From NCBI RefSeq assembly GCF_900635455.1, contig NZ_LR134116.1:1612001-1676000 (forward strand): a stretch of DNA of 64,000 nucleotides, given 5' to 3'. This DNA is from Yersinia intermedia (GTDB lineage: Bacteria > Pseudomonadota > Gammaproteobacteria > Enterobacterales > Enterobacteriaceae). Shown here piece after piece: positions 18,210 through 27,813 of the stretch; position 1 is the first letter of the stretch, and the number at the start of each line of letters is the position of its first letter. A program made the translations under genes and the position numbers. A model generated the notes under the pieces. That model searched no databases, was not told the DNA's origin, and saw only the letters and a list, made by a program, of their open reading frames with translations.

Positions 18210-18526
18210 AGATATATACGCTGTCATTGTGTTATGTATTGTGACGATCGATATTCAATATGGAAGTATTTTGGATTATCGATCACACAATGAAGCTCTT
18301 CCATTCTTGTGTTAATGCCACAAAATACTCTCATATTGTAGAGTCATTAAATTATGCGCATAATTTATAGTTGGAGTGCGTGATGGGAAAACGTGCTGTC
18401 GTCCTTTTTTGAGGCTGGTTACGCATTATAACAATTTGAGCGGCTACCCCTTCGCCAAATCTAAAGCCCAAGCTTATTGCAAGCTTGGGCTGTATGCTTT
18501 TTCAGATGGTGCATAGAGAGCCGATA
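18210..18526. other. Spacer with minus-strand terminator (about 0.3 kb)
   Basis: No gene seen. Its main content is the end hairpin of the symporter gene at 18465-18491. Confidence 0.5.
18465..18491 (-). terminator. End hairpin of the symporter gene
   Basis: AGCCCAAGCTT pairs perfectly with AAGCTTGGGCT across a five-base loop, 36 bases past the symporter stop. On the minus strand it is followed by only a short T run (TTTAGATTT). Confidence 0.65.
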
Positions 18527-19852
18527 TTACTTGGCCTGCGCCTCGAGAGTAAATGTCTCTTGTATCGCGGCCGTCTCATGAACCATGACGGTTTCTGTGC
18601 GCGCTTTTGCCACGCCACGACAGCCTTCACCGTAGTGTTCACCTTCCCAACGCCCAACTAATGCTGCACCAACGGCGTTACTCATCACGTTAGTGGCAGA
18701 ACGGCCCATATCAAGGAAGGGATCAACGCCCATCAGTAGAATCAACCCTGCTTCCGGGATATTGAACTGGCTCAATGTTGCGGCAATAACCACTAACGAC
18801 GCACGCGGAACACCTGCCATGCCCTTTGAGGTTAACATCAGAATCAACAACATGGTGACTTGCTCACCCATGCTCAGATGGATATTACATGCCTGAGCAA
18901 TAAATATGACCGCGAACGAACAATATGCCATGGAGCCTACAAGGTTAAAGGAATAACCAATCGGCAACACAAAGCTGGCAATTTTGTTGGACACGCCAAA
19001 CTCTTCTAATTTTTCTAACGTGCCAGGGAAAGCGGCTTCAGAACTTGAGGTGGTAAAGGCTAACAGCGCGGGTTCGCTGATACCTTTAATTAAGCGCAAT
19101 GTGCAGCGGCCAATCAGAAGGATTGAACAGCCAATCAAAATAAGCCACAGCAGGCCGAGGGTGAGATAGAACTCGCCCATAAAGATGCCAGCACTGACTA
19201 ATACACTTAAGCCACGCTCAGAAATCATGGCTGAAATGGCAGCAAATACCGTCAGTGGGGCAAACAACATGACATAACCTGTGAGCTTCAGCATCAGGTG
19301 TGCTAACGAGTCTAATACCGAAACGATAGGGGCAGCTTTTTCACCGATGGCGGACAGACTAATCCCCATAAATATTGAGAATACAACAATTTGCAGGATT
19401 TCATTACGTGCCATCGCATCCACAATACTGGTTGGGATAGCGTGTGAGATAAACACCTTAGCGGAGAATGGCACTGGTGCGATACCGTCAACAGCACTGG
19501 CCGTTGCTGCCACGAAGTTAATCCCATCACCCGGTCTCAGCAGGTTAACAATTACCAACCCGAGTAGAATGGAAATGAATGCAGCGCAAATGAACAGGAA
19601 CAGCGTTTTTGAGAAAACGCGCCCTAAGGTTTTGGCATCACCCATTTTTGCAATCCCAACGACTAATGTTGAGATGATCAACGGAGCAATGATCATTTTG
19701 ATCAATCGCAGGAAAATGTCGGTGAAAATAGATATTTCAGATGAGTACGACTTGGCGAACTCAGGGCTGCTAAAGGAATTAATTAAAAACCCGACAATAA
19801 TACCTATTATCAGACCCAATATGATCATTGTGGTCAAATTTTTTGATTTCAT
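18527..19852 (-). CDS. Dicarboxylate/amino-acid:cation symporter (DAACS family)
   Basis: 441-aa inner-membrane symporter of the GltP/DctA (DAACS) family. It has the expected hydrophobic helices, with FLRLIKMIIAPLIISTLVVG near 47-66, the serine-rich re-entrant hairpin LAFTTSSSEAAFPGTLEKLE near 275-294 and GYSFNLVGSMAY (family NxxG signature) near 310. It lies 186 bases downstream of the glutamate mutase/methylaspartate gene run, on the same strand. Import of glutamate for the pathway is therefore a reasonable inference; C4-dicarboxylate or mesaconate uptake are alternatives. The spacing leaves room for its own promoter. Confidence 0.88.
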   Translation of the reverse strand: MKSKNLTTMIILGLIIGIIVGFLINSFSSPEFAKSYSSEISIFTDIFLRLIKMIIAPLIISTLVVGIAKMGDAKTLGRVFSKTLFLFICAAFISILLGLVIVNLLRPGDGINFVAATASAVDGIAPVPFSAKVFISHAIPTSIVDAMARNEILQIVVFSIFMGISLSAIGEKAAPIVSVLDSLAHLMLKLTGYVMLFAPLTVFAAISAMISERGLSVLVSAGIFMGEFYLTLGLLWLILIGCSILLIGRCTLRLIKGISEPALLAFTTSSSEAAFPGTLEKLEEFGVSNKIASFVLPIGYSFNLVGSMAYCSFAVIFIAQACNIHLSMGEQVTMLLILMLTSKGMAGVPRASLVVIAATLSQFNIPEAGLILLMGVDPFLDMGRSATNVMSNAVGAALVGRWEGEHYGEGCRGVAKARTETVMVHETAAIQETFTLEAQAK

Positions 19853-20038
19853 AAGGATTCCATTTATAAGTAGAGTGGTATCGTTGTTCTAAAATCATTT
19901 AATAACGGTACTGATGTTGTATTTGCCTCTATATTAATCACGGCGCAGGGAGAGACGAATAACGCAGCTCAGTGCACCGGATTATTTGGGTGTTTTTCTA
20001 TTAATACAGCTAATGGAACTGATACGGCTGATACTATG

Positions 20039-20356
20039 CTAAATAGTAAACTCGAGCTTCAATAATGGCGCATGTTGCTGAGCACCATAGACATCAGTAT
20101 CGCCTACCGCGCCCGATACCAGGTTGCGCGGCATGACCACCTTGACAGCATTAGCGGGATCGAACCAAACGATACGATGGACAAATTTGGGTTCAATTTT
20201 ATAGAGCTGCGCAATCAATTCTTTTTTAAATTGCCCTGACGCTTTAATGCTTGAATATATTTCCTTGTCTTTAAATAAAATATCCAGCACCAATTCATAA
20301 GGACCGGCATTTTTCGATCTGACGACGTGTGCCAAATCTAAAATTGATTTTTTCAT
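20039..20356 (-). CDS. DUF4387 domain protein, partner of the AtuA-like protein
   Basis: 105-aa protein matching the DUF4387 family (SILDLAHVVRSKNAGPYELV near 4-23; a family hallmark is the RSKNAGP motif). Its ATG overlaps the stop of the upstream AtuA-like gene in an ATGA arrangement, so the two are translationally coupled and probably act as a complex. Such pairs recur beside glutamate mutase and methylaspartate genes. Biochemical function is not established to my knowledge; see the finding on the missing citramalate step. Confidence 0.8.
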   Translation of the reverse strand: MKKSILDLAHVVRSKNAGPYELVLDILFKDKEIYSSIKASGQFKKELIAQLYKIEPKFVHRIVWFDPANAVKVVMPRNLVSGAVGDTDVYGAQQHAPLLKLEFTI

Positions 20357-21726
20357 GCTACCACTCCTTCGGTTGTTACATTTTCCAGGCGGAATTTAAA
20401 TGCAACTTCTGGCGTGTATTCCATCAAATGATAAATGGAGAATTCATAAACCAGTCCTGCACGAATATCTGACGGAGAGAATGGGAAGGCCAAATTACCC
20501 GCAGTAGCTATTCGCCCGGCATAACCATAATGAAGCAGAGTAGAGCGGGCGAGTGAACATATGCTATCGGCCATGGCTTGAGTCGGTGCGACAACATCCA
20601 GCAAAATACCCAATTCATATGAAGTGGTATCCGGCTCTGGCTCCATTTTACCCATGACTCCGTTCTTACCGTACAGATGGAAATTGAGCTTCACCGCGTC
20701 AGGATCGATTTTCAGGTTTTTTTCGACACTGTTGCGCACTTCGACCAAAATATTATCGATACCGGCAATCATGATGGAATCACGGGTGCCAGCAATACTC
20801 AGGGTACGATAGCCTACTGGGCGCGCGCCTTCTAACTTCACGGTGTATGGCGTGTTTTCATGTACTGATCCGCTGACACGAACCTGTCCATTGCCGACAT
20901 TTTCAAAGCGGCAGGCTTTCAGGTTCAACACGCCGCCGGGGCCGGGCAAGAAGTAAGGGTCTGACTTTTCATACAGGGTATGTGCTGCGGCCGAGGTTTC
21001 AGTAAATTGGCGTTTCTCGTTGAAGGTTTTTAAAGTGAAGCCAGTTTCGTCCAGAATACCCATTGCACAGTCAGAACCTGATCCCGGAGTTGCTGCAATA
21101 GCAGCACATTCCAAAATCTTGCCGCAATGCAACGCCAGACCTTCATCGAATCCTTTCATAATCGGTAACGCTGCAAAGCAGGCGGGATCATAAGCACGGC
21201 CACCTAACACCACTTGCGCGCCAGCTTGCAATGCTTCCTGAAAAGGCTCGATCCCCATTTGAGCAACGATATAGGTCGTGGCATCAATGGCTTCATGAGT
21301 CAGTTCTGGGACAAAATCCAGCGATTGAATCTTGCCAGCATCAAGGGCGGCATGGACCACCTCTTTACTGACGTCGGCAGGGATAACGGCCAGCGTAAAA
21401 TTGAGAGATTCCTCTTTGGCAATCTCTAAAATTATCTGGCGGCACCACTCCAGATGCGGTGCAGCCCCTGAACCACCCGCAGTACCGATAACCACAGGAA
21501 TACCATTCTTCACCCCTGCGGTAATCATATAGCGCAGATCGCGTTTTACCCCAGCGCGGTCGGTAAAAGGTTTACCGGCACCCAGATAGTGAGGGCCGGG
21601 ATCAGAGGAACCCGCATCAACGGCGATTAAATCAGGCGACTCCTCCATCGCTTTCATAAAGCTCTCTTCCGGGAATCCGTACCCCAAGATGGCCGTTGGT
21701 GAGAGAATTTTAAAAGTCTTAGACAT
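20353..21726 (-). CDS. AtuA-like (DUF1446) protein
   Basis: 457-aa protein of the acyclic-terpene-utilisation AtuA family (DUF1446). Family blocks include DAGSSDPGPHYLGAG near 36-50, VVIGTAGGSGAAPHLEW and QAGAQVVLGGRAYDPACFAA. The start at 21726 (MSKTFKIL) is chosen over an upstream start at 21783 that would overlap the preceding gene by 56 bases; the chosen start leaves a one-base gap, typical of this tight operon. It overlaps the DUF4387 gene downstream. AtuA itself has no firmly defined reaction. Its position after methylaspartate ammonia-lyase suggests a role with mesaconate- or citramalate-level intermediates, which is inference. Confidence 0.82.
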   Translation of the reverse strand: MSKTFKILSPTAILGYGFPEESFMKAMEESPDLIAVDAGSSDPGPHYLGAGKPFTDRAGVKRDLRYMITAGVKNGIPVVIGTAGGSGAAPHLEWCRQIILEIAKEESLNFTLAVIPADVSKEVVHAALDAGKIQSLDFVPELTHEAIDATTYIVAQMGIEPFQEALQAGAQVVLGGRAYDPACFAALPIMKGFDEGLALHCGKILECAAIAATPGSGSDCAMGILDETGFTLKTFNEKRQFTETSAAAHTLYEKSDPYFLPGPGGVLNLKACRFENVGNGQVRVSGSVHENTPYTVKLEGARPVGYRTLSIAGTRDSIMIAGIDNILVEVRNSVEKNLKIDPDAVKLNFHLYGKNGVMGKMEPEPDTTSYELGILLDVVAPTQAMADSICSLARSTLLHYGYAGRIATAGNLAFPFSPSDIRAGLVYEFSIYHLMEYTPEVAFKFRLENVTTEGVVA

Positions 21727-21727
21727 A

Positions 21728-22972
21728 TCAGTTAGCCTTTGCATTAAGTTGCGCGATGGTGCGAGACATCTCGTTGAACACAATGTTCATCCCTTCATCA
21801 AAACCCATCCCTGGTTTGATTAGCATACGCATTGGACGGGAGGCGATAGCGACATGCACACAAGTGCGGGCGCTGATATCAGTTTCGTTACAGGTACCAC
21901 CTTGGTACGCTTCCATCCCTTTTTTATTGCAGTAAAGAACCGCGTCCACGATGTTGTGAATACTGCCTAAATCAGGGGTTTTGATCTGCACCATGTGACA
22001 ACTACCCGCATCAGTAAAATCGATGATGTCTTGATAGGTGTTACACCATTCATCGGCCACAATTTTGACTTTCGAACCGAGTTTTGCCAGATTGCGGGTA
22101 ATTTCAGTTAACAGGCGGATTTGGTCTGGCTTATTGCCTGCATCAACCGGCCCTTCGATATACAGATCCAGATCGCCGGCTTGTTCTTGCAGACTGGCGA
22201 TGTACTCGGCGCACCGCATTGGGTCCATGTCAAAAATCAGGCCAATGGTGCCGTAAACATCGATATGCAGATTCGGTTTGTAGCTAGGGTCAACGCGCAG
22301 TTCAGCTACGCGTTTGGCTAACCAACTCACATAATCACGCAGTTTTTCGCCATTGCGGCCCAGTTTTTCATCAACGTTGTTGATAAGGCCGTGCGGCAGT
22401 ACATCGACGCCTTTAACGATCATTTTATCCACGGCGATATAACGATCATCGCCACTTTGACCAAACAACGGAATAGGTTTGGCAACCAGCGGCAGGTGCC
22501 ATTCGTCACACACTACCTCGGCTTTTAAACGCCCGGTGGCTAACGCAGTGGCATCCAGCAATGCCTGGGAAAGCCCATAACGAATGGCGGTATGTAGCTG
22601 TTTGCCATCAATGGTCACGTCGTCAAAGAAACGGGCATTCAGGCGAAACTCACTGACATCGCGCCCTTCCAGTAGGGGTTTGATATGTTTTTCTAAGAAA
22701 GGAACGAAATTTGCTGCAATAAACAAAGGATCACGACCACCAGCGCCTGAGTATTGCACTGCGGCACAGTCACCCACTGCCACGGCCCCATTTTCTAAAA
22801 TTAATTGGACATTGACGCATTCACCCGCCTGCCGAATGGCAGTAAATCCCTCAGTAACAGGCTTGCCTTGATAGATAAACCCATCCAATTTCGCGCCATT
22901 TTTGATGGCTTGTTGGTCATCGAAGTAGAAAGATGAGTAACCGGCGGTGAACAGAGCGTGTTTGATTTTCAT
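21728..22972 (-). CDS. mal: Methylaspartate ammonia-lyase
   Basis: 414-aa enolase-superfamily enzyme that converts (2S,3S)-3-methylaspartate to mesaconate and ammonia. Counting from the ATG, the residues known in the Citrobacter/Clostridium enzymes fall at the same numbers: His194 (LPHGLINN), metal ligands Asp238 (LHIDVYG), Glu273 (YIEGP) and Asp307 (VADEW), and catalytic Lys331 (QIKTPDLG). The enzyme is therefore predicted active. It overlaps the glutamate mutase epsilon gene at 22972 and is followed by the AtuA-like gene. It is step two of the methylaspartate pathway of glutamate breakdown. Confidence 0.96.
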   Translation of the reverse strand: MKIKHALFTAGYSSFYFDDQQAIKNGAKLDGFIYQGKPVTEGFTAIRQAGECVNVQLILENGAVAVGDCAAVQYSGAGGRDPLFIAANFVPFLEKHIKPLLEGRDVSEFRLNARFFDDVTIDGKQLHTAIRYGLSQALLDATALATGRLKAEVVCDEWHLPLVAKPIPLFGQSGDDRYIAVDKMIVKGVDVLPHGLINNVDEKLGRNGEKLRDYVSWLAKRVAELRVDPSYKPNLHIDVYGTIGLIFDMDPMRCAEYIASLQEQAGDLDLYIEGPVDAGNKPDQIRLLTEITRNLAKLGSKVKIVADEWCNTYQDIIDFTDAGSCHMVQIKTPDLGSIHNIVDAVLYCNKKGMEAYQGGTCNETDISARTCVHVAIASRPMRMLIKPGMGFDEGMNIVFNEMSRTIAQLNAKAN

Positions 22973-24420
22973 TATGGTCTTCCTATTAATTTACTGTGGG
23001 ATACAGCGTTAATGTCATCAATGATCATTTGGAATGAAGGTGCACGACCTTCTTCTTTAGCGCGTTCAGCAACAAAGTCATGATGGAGCGCTAGCACATC
23101 TTTAGGCAGTGGAACTGAACCCGGATCGAAGACACGAATGGCACCGTGGTTATCGCGGATGGGCATCATCTTGCCGGAGTTACAGGTGGCGGGTGCAAAT
23201 GGCACATCAAGCACACCCGCTTCAAAGGCACGCACGGTACCTATCGCAATATCGCCCTGTCCCAATTCCAGCACTTTGTTCATAACGGCGCGAACTTCGC
23301 GCTTAATCAAATCGACCTCGCGGTCAACCTCCAGACAAGGTGGGAATTTTTGGTCGCGTACCATGTTCAGCATTTGGTTCGAGGCTCTTAGCCCTTGACC
23401 ATTTGCCTCAGCGGTTGGGATCCCGTAGGCCTCATGTGGGCTTTTGGTAATAACCTTGGTAGCGCCTGCCATGCCCGCCACTGCGGCCCCCCAAGAGATA
23501 ACCGCAAATGCGCGGGATTCATCTTCCGGGAACCCGCCCATCCATTGATGGAACACGGTACTCAACTCGTAATTGTCGTAGCCATTGGCGTGGAAATATT
23601 CATGGGCTAGCTCGCGTAATGATTGAATAGCCGCAATATCTTGCACAATGTTACCCACCTGGCCGTAGCCCACGGTGATAGACCGGACACCTTGTTCCAG
23701 CGCGAGTAACCCTTCAATAATCGCGACCGCATGGGACACAAACGGCGGGATTAAGGTGCCGGTCAATGGGCCAAATGGTTCGCGGTTGATACGAATGCCA
23801 TGTTCTTCATACACCCCAATCAAGCGATCGCAGTATTGCCAGTCACGAATGGATTTCTCCAGCGTTACGCGTTTTGCATAAGGGATGTTGTAGGAGATAC
23901 CGCCGCCTTCGTAACTGGTAAAGCCACTGGCCATCGCTATTTCGGCCAGCAGCCGTGCATCAGGTGTTCCGTGCCGGATCTGTAATGGTTTAGACAAGCT
24001 TTCAGTAATGCTGCGACAAGCTGTGACACCGTGGTTGACGACCGGTAAACCATTGAGTTTTGATGTCCCTGCTTCGATAGATTTTTGGATGCCGATGGCC
24101 GCATCTTCGTAACGATTAAGGCGGGTATAGGCATCAATCGTGGTGGGCAGGAGGTCGCAATCTTTTTGCAACGCTGTCAGCAGTGCGATATGTTCTTCGA
24201 TTAATGCGACCCCAGCACGAGGTTGGCTCAACGTAATGCCTTGGCGGTCTGCTTCAAATAACGCCCTGGCAAAATTTTTCGACTCAGGAATTGTTTGCTG
24301 ATACTTAACGCCATCTTCAAATTTCTCAACGTCTTTGCCGGTGTGCCACGTTTGTAAAACGTGAAAACGTTCTGACATAAAGTGATCTAAAGAAATCTTT
24401 TTGTTGCGAAGTTCCATCAT
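22972..24420 (-). CDS. glmE: Glutamate mutase epsilon (catalytic) subunit
   Basis: 482-aa large subunit of coenzyme B12-dependent glutamate mutase (MutE/GlmE), a TIM-barrel that binds glutamate and, with GlmS, rearranges it to 3-methylaspartate. Length equals that of the clostridial enzyme. Characteristic stretches are LPVVNHGVTACRSITE near 122-137, GFTSYEGGGISYNIPYAK near 170-187 and QWMGGFPEDESRAFAVISWG near 290-309. It sits between the reactivase gene glmL and mal, with its stop overlapping the start of mal. The start at 24420 (ATGATGGAACTTCGC) has an AGTC-rich upstream, and the second ATG at 24417 is equally possible. Confidence 0.95.
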   Translation of the reverse strand: MMELRNKKISLDHFMSERFHVLQTWHTGKDVEKFEDGVKYQQTIPESKNFARALFEADRQGITLSQPRAGVALIEEHIALLTALQKDCDLLPTTIDAYTRLNRYEDAAIGIQKSIEAGTSKLNGLPVVNHGVTACRSITESLSKPLQIRHGTPDARLLAEIAMASGFTSYEGGGISYNIPYAKRVTLEKSIRDWQYCDRLIGVYEEHGIRINREPFGPLTGTLIPPFVSHAVAIIEGLLALEQGVRSITVGYGQVGNIVQDIAAIQSLRELAHEYFHANGYDNYELSTVFHQWMGGFPEDESRAFAVISWGAAVAGMAGATKVITKSPHEAYGIPTAEANGQGLRASNQMLNMVRDQKFPPCLEVDREVDLIKREVRAVMNKVLELGQGDIAIGTVRAFEAGVLDVPFAPATCNSGKMMPIRDNHGAIRVFDPGSVPLPKDVLALHHDFVAERAKEEGRAPSFQMIIDDINAVSHSKLIGRP

Positions 24421-24431
24421 GACTCCAGTTT

Positions 24432-25823
24432 TTACTTGTTCAAAATTCGAACGCCAGTTTGGGCGGCAGCTTTAGGAAAGCGACGGGCGACATTAGCCAA
24501 CAGGGGAAGTAAACCTTGTGTATCTCTGTAATACTCAAACTTGCTGGGGAGCAGTACTTGCTTGCCCTCATCATCTAAATTGCGATATTTCAGCCAGTTA
24601 TGAATATCGAATGATTCTGCCCGGGAGAGCCACCCGCCAGTGCCAATGACCTTTTTAACCAGGCTTAAGTCGCGGCCGACCTGTAGGTCAATGTTGCCTG
24701 CACAGGTACAAACCTGTGTTTTTTTGCCCGCATGACGTTCAGTGGCATATCCGACACAAATCCCAGCCAACAGTTGGTCGAAGACAATTTCTTCATCGCT
24801 ACGGGGTAAATAGCCCGGATGCGCAGTGACATGGGTTAAATATCGATAAAAAGCATCAATTTGGTTTTGTTGATGTGAGAAGTAATGAGCAATCATCGGC
24901 ATACCGGTTTCGCCAGCATTCATCGCTGAAACGCGCATCCCCAGGTCACCTTCTACGGTTCGTTTAATCAGCGGTTCTGGGATCCCGTGTATCACGGTAT
25001 CGGGCAACATATGACTGTTATAGGAGGAATAAACATCGGTGGTAGCACCCCCCATATCTATCAACATGAACGTTTCCCAATCGGGCACGTATTGGCGAAT
25101 TTGTTGTACCAGTTCGAAGACTGAATAGGGCGTAGGCAGAGGGTCTTCACCCGTTTGATCAACGATGACGTCTAAACCTTTCCCTCTAATAATCTTTTTG
25201 AGGAAAATATTACAAATAGCTTTACGTGCATCAAACGGATTAGGGCTGTCGAGATTAGGCAGCACGTTATTAACGATAGTTAAATCTTTATCACCGAGGA
25301 TCTCCAACACGTCATCTTGCAGGTCACGATTTCCGGCATAAATAATGGAACACTTCAATTTAGATTGCGCCAATAGTTTTGCGTTCGACAGGCCATGAGA
25401 GTAGTCACCGCCGTCAGTACCACCGGTAAATAACAGGATATCCGGCGGTGATGCTTCTAAAGCCCGCACATCTGATTTATTCAGGTTATAGGCGAAGTGT
25501 TGTGACACTTTAGCCCCCGCAGAATGCGCGGTGACTTTGGCCGATTCGAGGGTGATATTGGGCACCAGCCCAATAGCAGCAACCGCTAATCCACCTTTGG
25601 CCGATGAGGAATAATCAATATTGACCTGCCCTGACGCTAATAAAGGCCGTGCATCGGCAACATTTAGGATCTTGTTCAATACCGAAAAAAATCCTTCAGC
25701 CAAATGGTGTGGCGTAGTAGGAGATAACGCATAATTCTTCACATCAATATGGTCATCATCTCCCACCTCGAACACTGCTCCTTTTGTCCAGGTGGAGCCG
25801 ATATCGATAGAAACGGTGATCAT
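24432..25823 (-). CDS. glmL: Glutamate mutase-associated protein GlmL/MutL (reactivase)
   Basis: 463-aa actin/Hsp70-fold ATPase of the MutL/GlmL family, thought to reactivate or maintain B12-dependent glutamate mutase. The N-terminal phosphate loop ISIDIGSTWTKGAVF is clear (about 4-18), followed by LFTGGTDGGDYSHGLSNA near 138-155 and MLIDMGGATTDVYSSY near 250-265. Its start overlaps the glmS stop by four bases (ATGA), and glmE follows after 11 bases. This is unrelated to the DNA-repair protein MutL despite the shared name. Confidence 0.92.
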   Translation of the reverse strand: MITVSIDIGSTWTKGAVFEVGDDDHIDVKNYALSPTTPHHLAEGFFSVLNKILNVADARPLLASGQVNIDYSSSAKGGLAVAAIGLVPNITLESAKVTAHSAGAKVSQHFAYNLNKSDVRALEASPPDILLFTGGTDGGDYSHGLSNAKLLAQSKLKCSIIYAGNRDLQDDVLEILGDKDLTIVNNVLPNLDSPNPFDARKAICNIFLKKIIRGKGLDVIVDQTGEDPLPTPYSVFELVQQIRQYVPDWETFMLIDMGGATTDVYSSYNSHMLPDTVIHGIPEPLIKRTVEGDLGMRVSAMNAGETGMPMIAHYFSHQQNQIDAFYRYLTHVTAHPGYLPRSDEEIVFDQLLAGICVGYATERHAGKKTQVCTCAGNIDLQVGRDLSLVKKVIGTGGWLSRAESFDIHNWLKYRNLDDEGKQVLLPSKFEYYRDTQGLLPLLANVARRFPKAAAQTGVRILNK

Positions 25824-26266
25824 TGCACGCCCCCAGCCGCTGCTTCTGATTGCATAGCATGTTCGATATCGCCTTTCATCAAAGAACAGACTAATTCCAG
25901 ATCAGTGTCGGGTGCGAAGACGCGGTTGAATCCCATCTCTTTGAATTTTGACTCAATTTCTGAAAAGGCATGTTTACCAATAACCAAATTTCCGCCGACA
26001 TACAGCAATATTTCGCCAATTCCGCGTTCAATGCAGTTCTCACGCATACCAATACAATCCACTTCACCGTGTCCATAGATAGAGGAGATGACAATGGCCT
26101 GAGCACCGGTTTCAATGGCAGCATCAATATATTCATCTTGACTCACCATCACTCCGAGATTGATGACGTTGAAGTTGTGCACTGTAAACACTCGGTCTAG
26201 CACCTTATTACCAACAGCATGGCAATCAGCACCAATGACGCCAATAACAATTGTTGGATTTTGCAT
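25820..26266 (-). CDS. glmS: Glutamate mutase sigma (B12-binding) subunit
   Basis: 148-aa cobalamin-binding subunit with the base-off/His-on motif DxHxxG: Asp14-Cys-His16-Ala-Val-Gly19 in IGVIGADCHAVGNKVL, exactly the numbering of clostridial MutS. SSIYGHGEVDC (about 59-69) is the second cofactor-contacting loop. The start at 26266 is chosen because AGAGGA lies five bases upstream and the motif numbering then agrees; an open frame continues 30 codons further without support. First gene of the mutase operon glmS-glmL-glmE-mal-atuA-like-DUF4387. It is not the DNA-repair mutS nor glucosamine synthase. Confidence 0.95.
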   Translation of the reverse strand: MQNPTIVIGVIGADCHAVGNKVLDRVFTVHNFNVINLGVMVSQDEYIDAAIETGAQAIVISSIYGHGEVDCIGMRENCIERGIGEILLYVGGNLVIGKHAFSEIESKFKEMGFNRVFAPDTDLELVCSLMKGDIEHAMQSEAAAGGVQ

Positions 26267-26838
26267 GTTAAGTCCTCTATGTAGATTACGATCCGTATAT
26301 TGGTTTTGTGAGTAGAGAGCCAAATTTATGCTTTTAGCTTTCCACGCGTAAATCAAGATTATTTATTTTATTCTTCAGGTATCGATGGCAATTCACTGGG
26401 AATTGGCTGGCTTATAATGTGCTTTTCTAACAAATCGAATACAATTGATTTATTGTCAGGACATCTTGAAAAAAATAAAAAAGTAAAATTAATTATTTCA
26501 AATACCCGAAGTTAATTTAATAAATCCTTTAAAATCATGGTGTTGATTTTATTATTTATTAATTGTTACTATATGGTTATAATTATCATTAAAAATCAAT
26601 GTGATTATTTAGAGTGAAAGTGTGATCCATTTAAAACTTATGACTTAATTCTGTTTATGTGACATTCATCATATTTGAATCTCTAGGGGTTAGCTTGGTT
26701 TACTGCTAATTACCCATATTTGATGGACTAATATAAAATATTTTATAGATGTGAGGGTTATAATGTTAAAAGTAATGATGAGTTACTATCACATGAGATA
26801 AATATTAAAAAATGATTTGTGCGAAAATAGTATTCTTA
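26267..26838 (-). promoter_or_regulatory. Control region upstream of the glutamate mutase operon, with CRP-like site
   Basis: About 570 AT-rich bases with no credible gene. A good CRP-type palindrome lies at 26655-26676: ATGTGA, CATTCA, TCATATTT, matching TGTGA-N6-TCACA with one mismatch and AT-rich flanks. It is roughly 390 bases upstream of glmS, so a leader or a second promoter nearer the gene is likely. I found no conserved B12-riboswitch core, although one might be expected for a B12-dependent operon. Confidence 0.5.
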
Positions 26839-27699
26839 TCAACGTACACCACCCGCCACCATTTTGACGATATGAATATGTGGATAGTGCTTAATTATCT
26901 GTTGTTGATGCAGTGTGCTGATAAGGCGGTCTACGTCGTGCTGTTGATGATTGAACAACAAACCGATAACGCTGCCGCTATGGGCTACGTTCAAACCATA
27001 GATTCCGCTGTGCTCAACGATATCCAGTAATTGATGAAATTTAGGCTTAGGCAGCATTGACTGACTGGCGGTGGCACTTAGCGTGGTGGCTTCGCCCAAA
27101 CGATAGTGGCACTGGGTGTCGTTAGCCTGCTGAAATTGTTGCATAGCACAGGCTAAATTGGTTGCCTGTTTAAGTAATAAGGGTTGGCGATTTCGTTTAT
27201 GGAACTCTTCGGTTAACAGCGTTTGTGTACTTTCAAGCAGCAGAATGTCGATGCCGGGTCGCCAGGTAAAGGGATGATGACTTTGCGCGGTCTGGTGATC
27301 AAAAAGGGTGAGATCTTTAAATATCGTGCTGTCGGTGGGTTCAAGTGCTACACAGAGTTTGGCCAGTGACTCGTCACTCAGTGATTTGCCCAGTAAGCGG
27401 CTGGTCGCGATAGCCGCTGCGGCAATATCAGCGGTGCTACTGGCTAATCCTTTAGCCACGGGAATAGTGGATTCAAATTCAATACATATATTCTCGCTGT
27501 ATTGCGCAGGCTCGCCAAAATGCGCTAACACTTGCCTGACCATTTGGCGCATACGCGGTCGTTCACGCCAGCCCGGTTCCCCTTCAGTGACTGAAACGGT
27601 GCTAAACCAGTTAATCGGGCAAGAGATAAGTTTTTCTCCGCCAAAAATCCACCCTTGGATCAGTTCACCACAAGAGGCAGGGCAACGGGCTTCAGCCAT
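26839..27699 (-). CDS. pduX: PduX-type L-threonine kinase
   Basis: 286-aa GHMP-family kinase of the PduX group, which phosphorylates L-threonine to supply the aminopropanol linker of adenosylcobalamin. The N-terminus RCPASCGELIQGWIFGGEKL (5-24) is diagnostic, and the GHMP ATP loop is PVAKGLASSTADIAAAAI near 89-106. It lies in the same direction between the SUMT gene and the glutamate mutase operon. Cobalamin supply for glutamate mutase is the obvious reason for its presence here. In Salmonella the homologue ends the pdu operon; here it is detached from any pdu gene. Confidence 0.88.
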   Translation of the reverse strand: MAEARCPASCGELIQGWIFGGEKLISCPINWFSTVSVTEGEPGWRERPRMRQMVRQVLAHFGEPAQYSENICIEFESTIPVAKGLASSTADIAAAAIATSRLLGKSLSDESLAKLCVALEPTDSTIFKDLTLFDHQTAQSHHPFTWRPGIDILLLESTQTLLTEEFHKRNRQPLLLKQATNLACAMQQFQQANDTQCHYRLGEATTLSATASQSMLPKPKFHQLLDIVEHSGIYGLNVAHSGSVIGLLFNHQQHDVDRLISTLHQQQIIKHYPHIHIVKMVAGGVR

Positions 27700-27813
27700 G
27701 AAAAAGAGCCTGTTGCCAGATGTGGTCTGGATACCGGATATAACTGACGGGTTGAATACCGTTCTTATGCACGACTGGCCCCCAGGACCAAATAACTATT
27801 GCTGACCACATAC

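Noticed and set aside
19281..19892. 203-codon plus-strand open frame opposite the symporter gene
   Set aside because: Long, but wholly antisense to a clear DAACS symporter; its Ile/Asn-rich text is the complement of membrane helices.
26267..26838. Cobalamin riboswitch upstream of the B12-dependent operon
   Set aside because: I looked for a conserved B12-box-like core near glmS and upstream of cobA and found none; the leader is AT-rich without the expected G+C-rich helices.
26812..27030. Plus-strand open frame over the end of pduX
   Set aside because: Lies antisense to the well-supported PduX coding sequence, has no ribosome-binding site and no recognisable domain.
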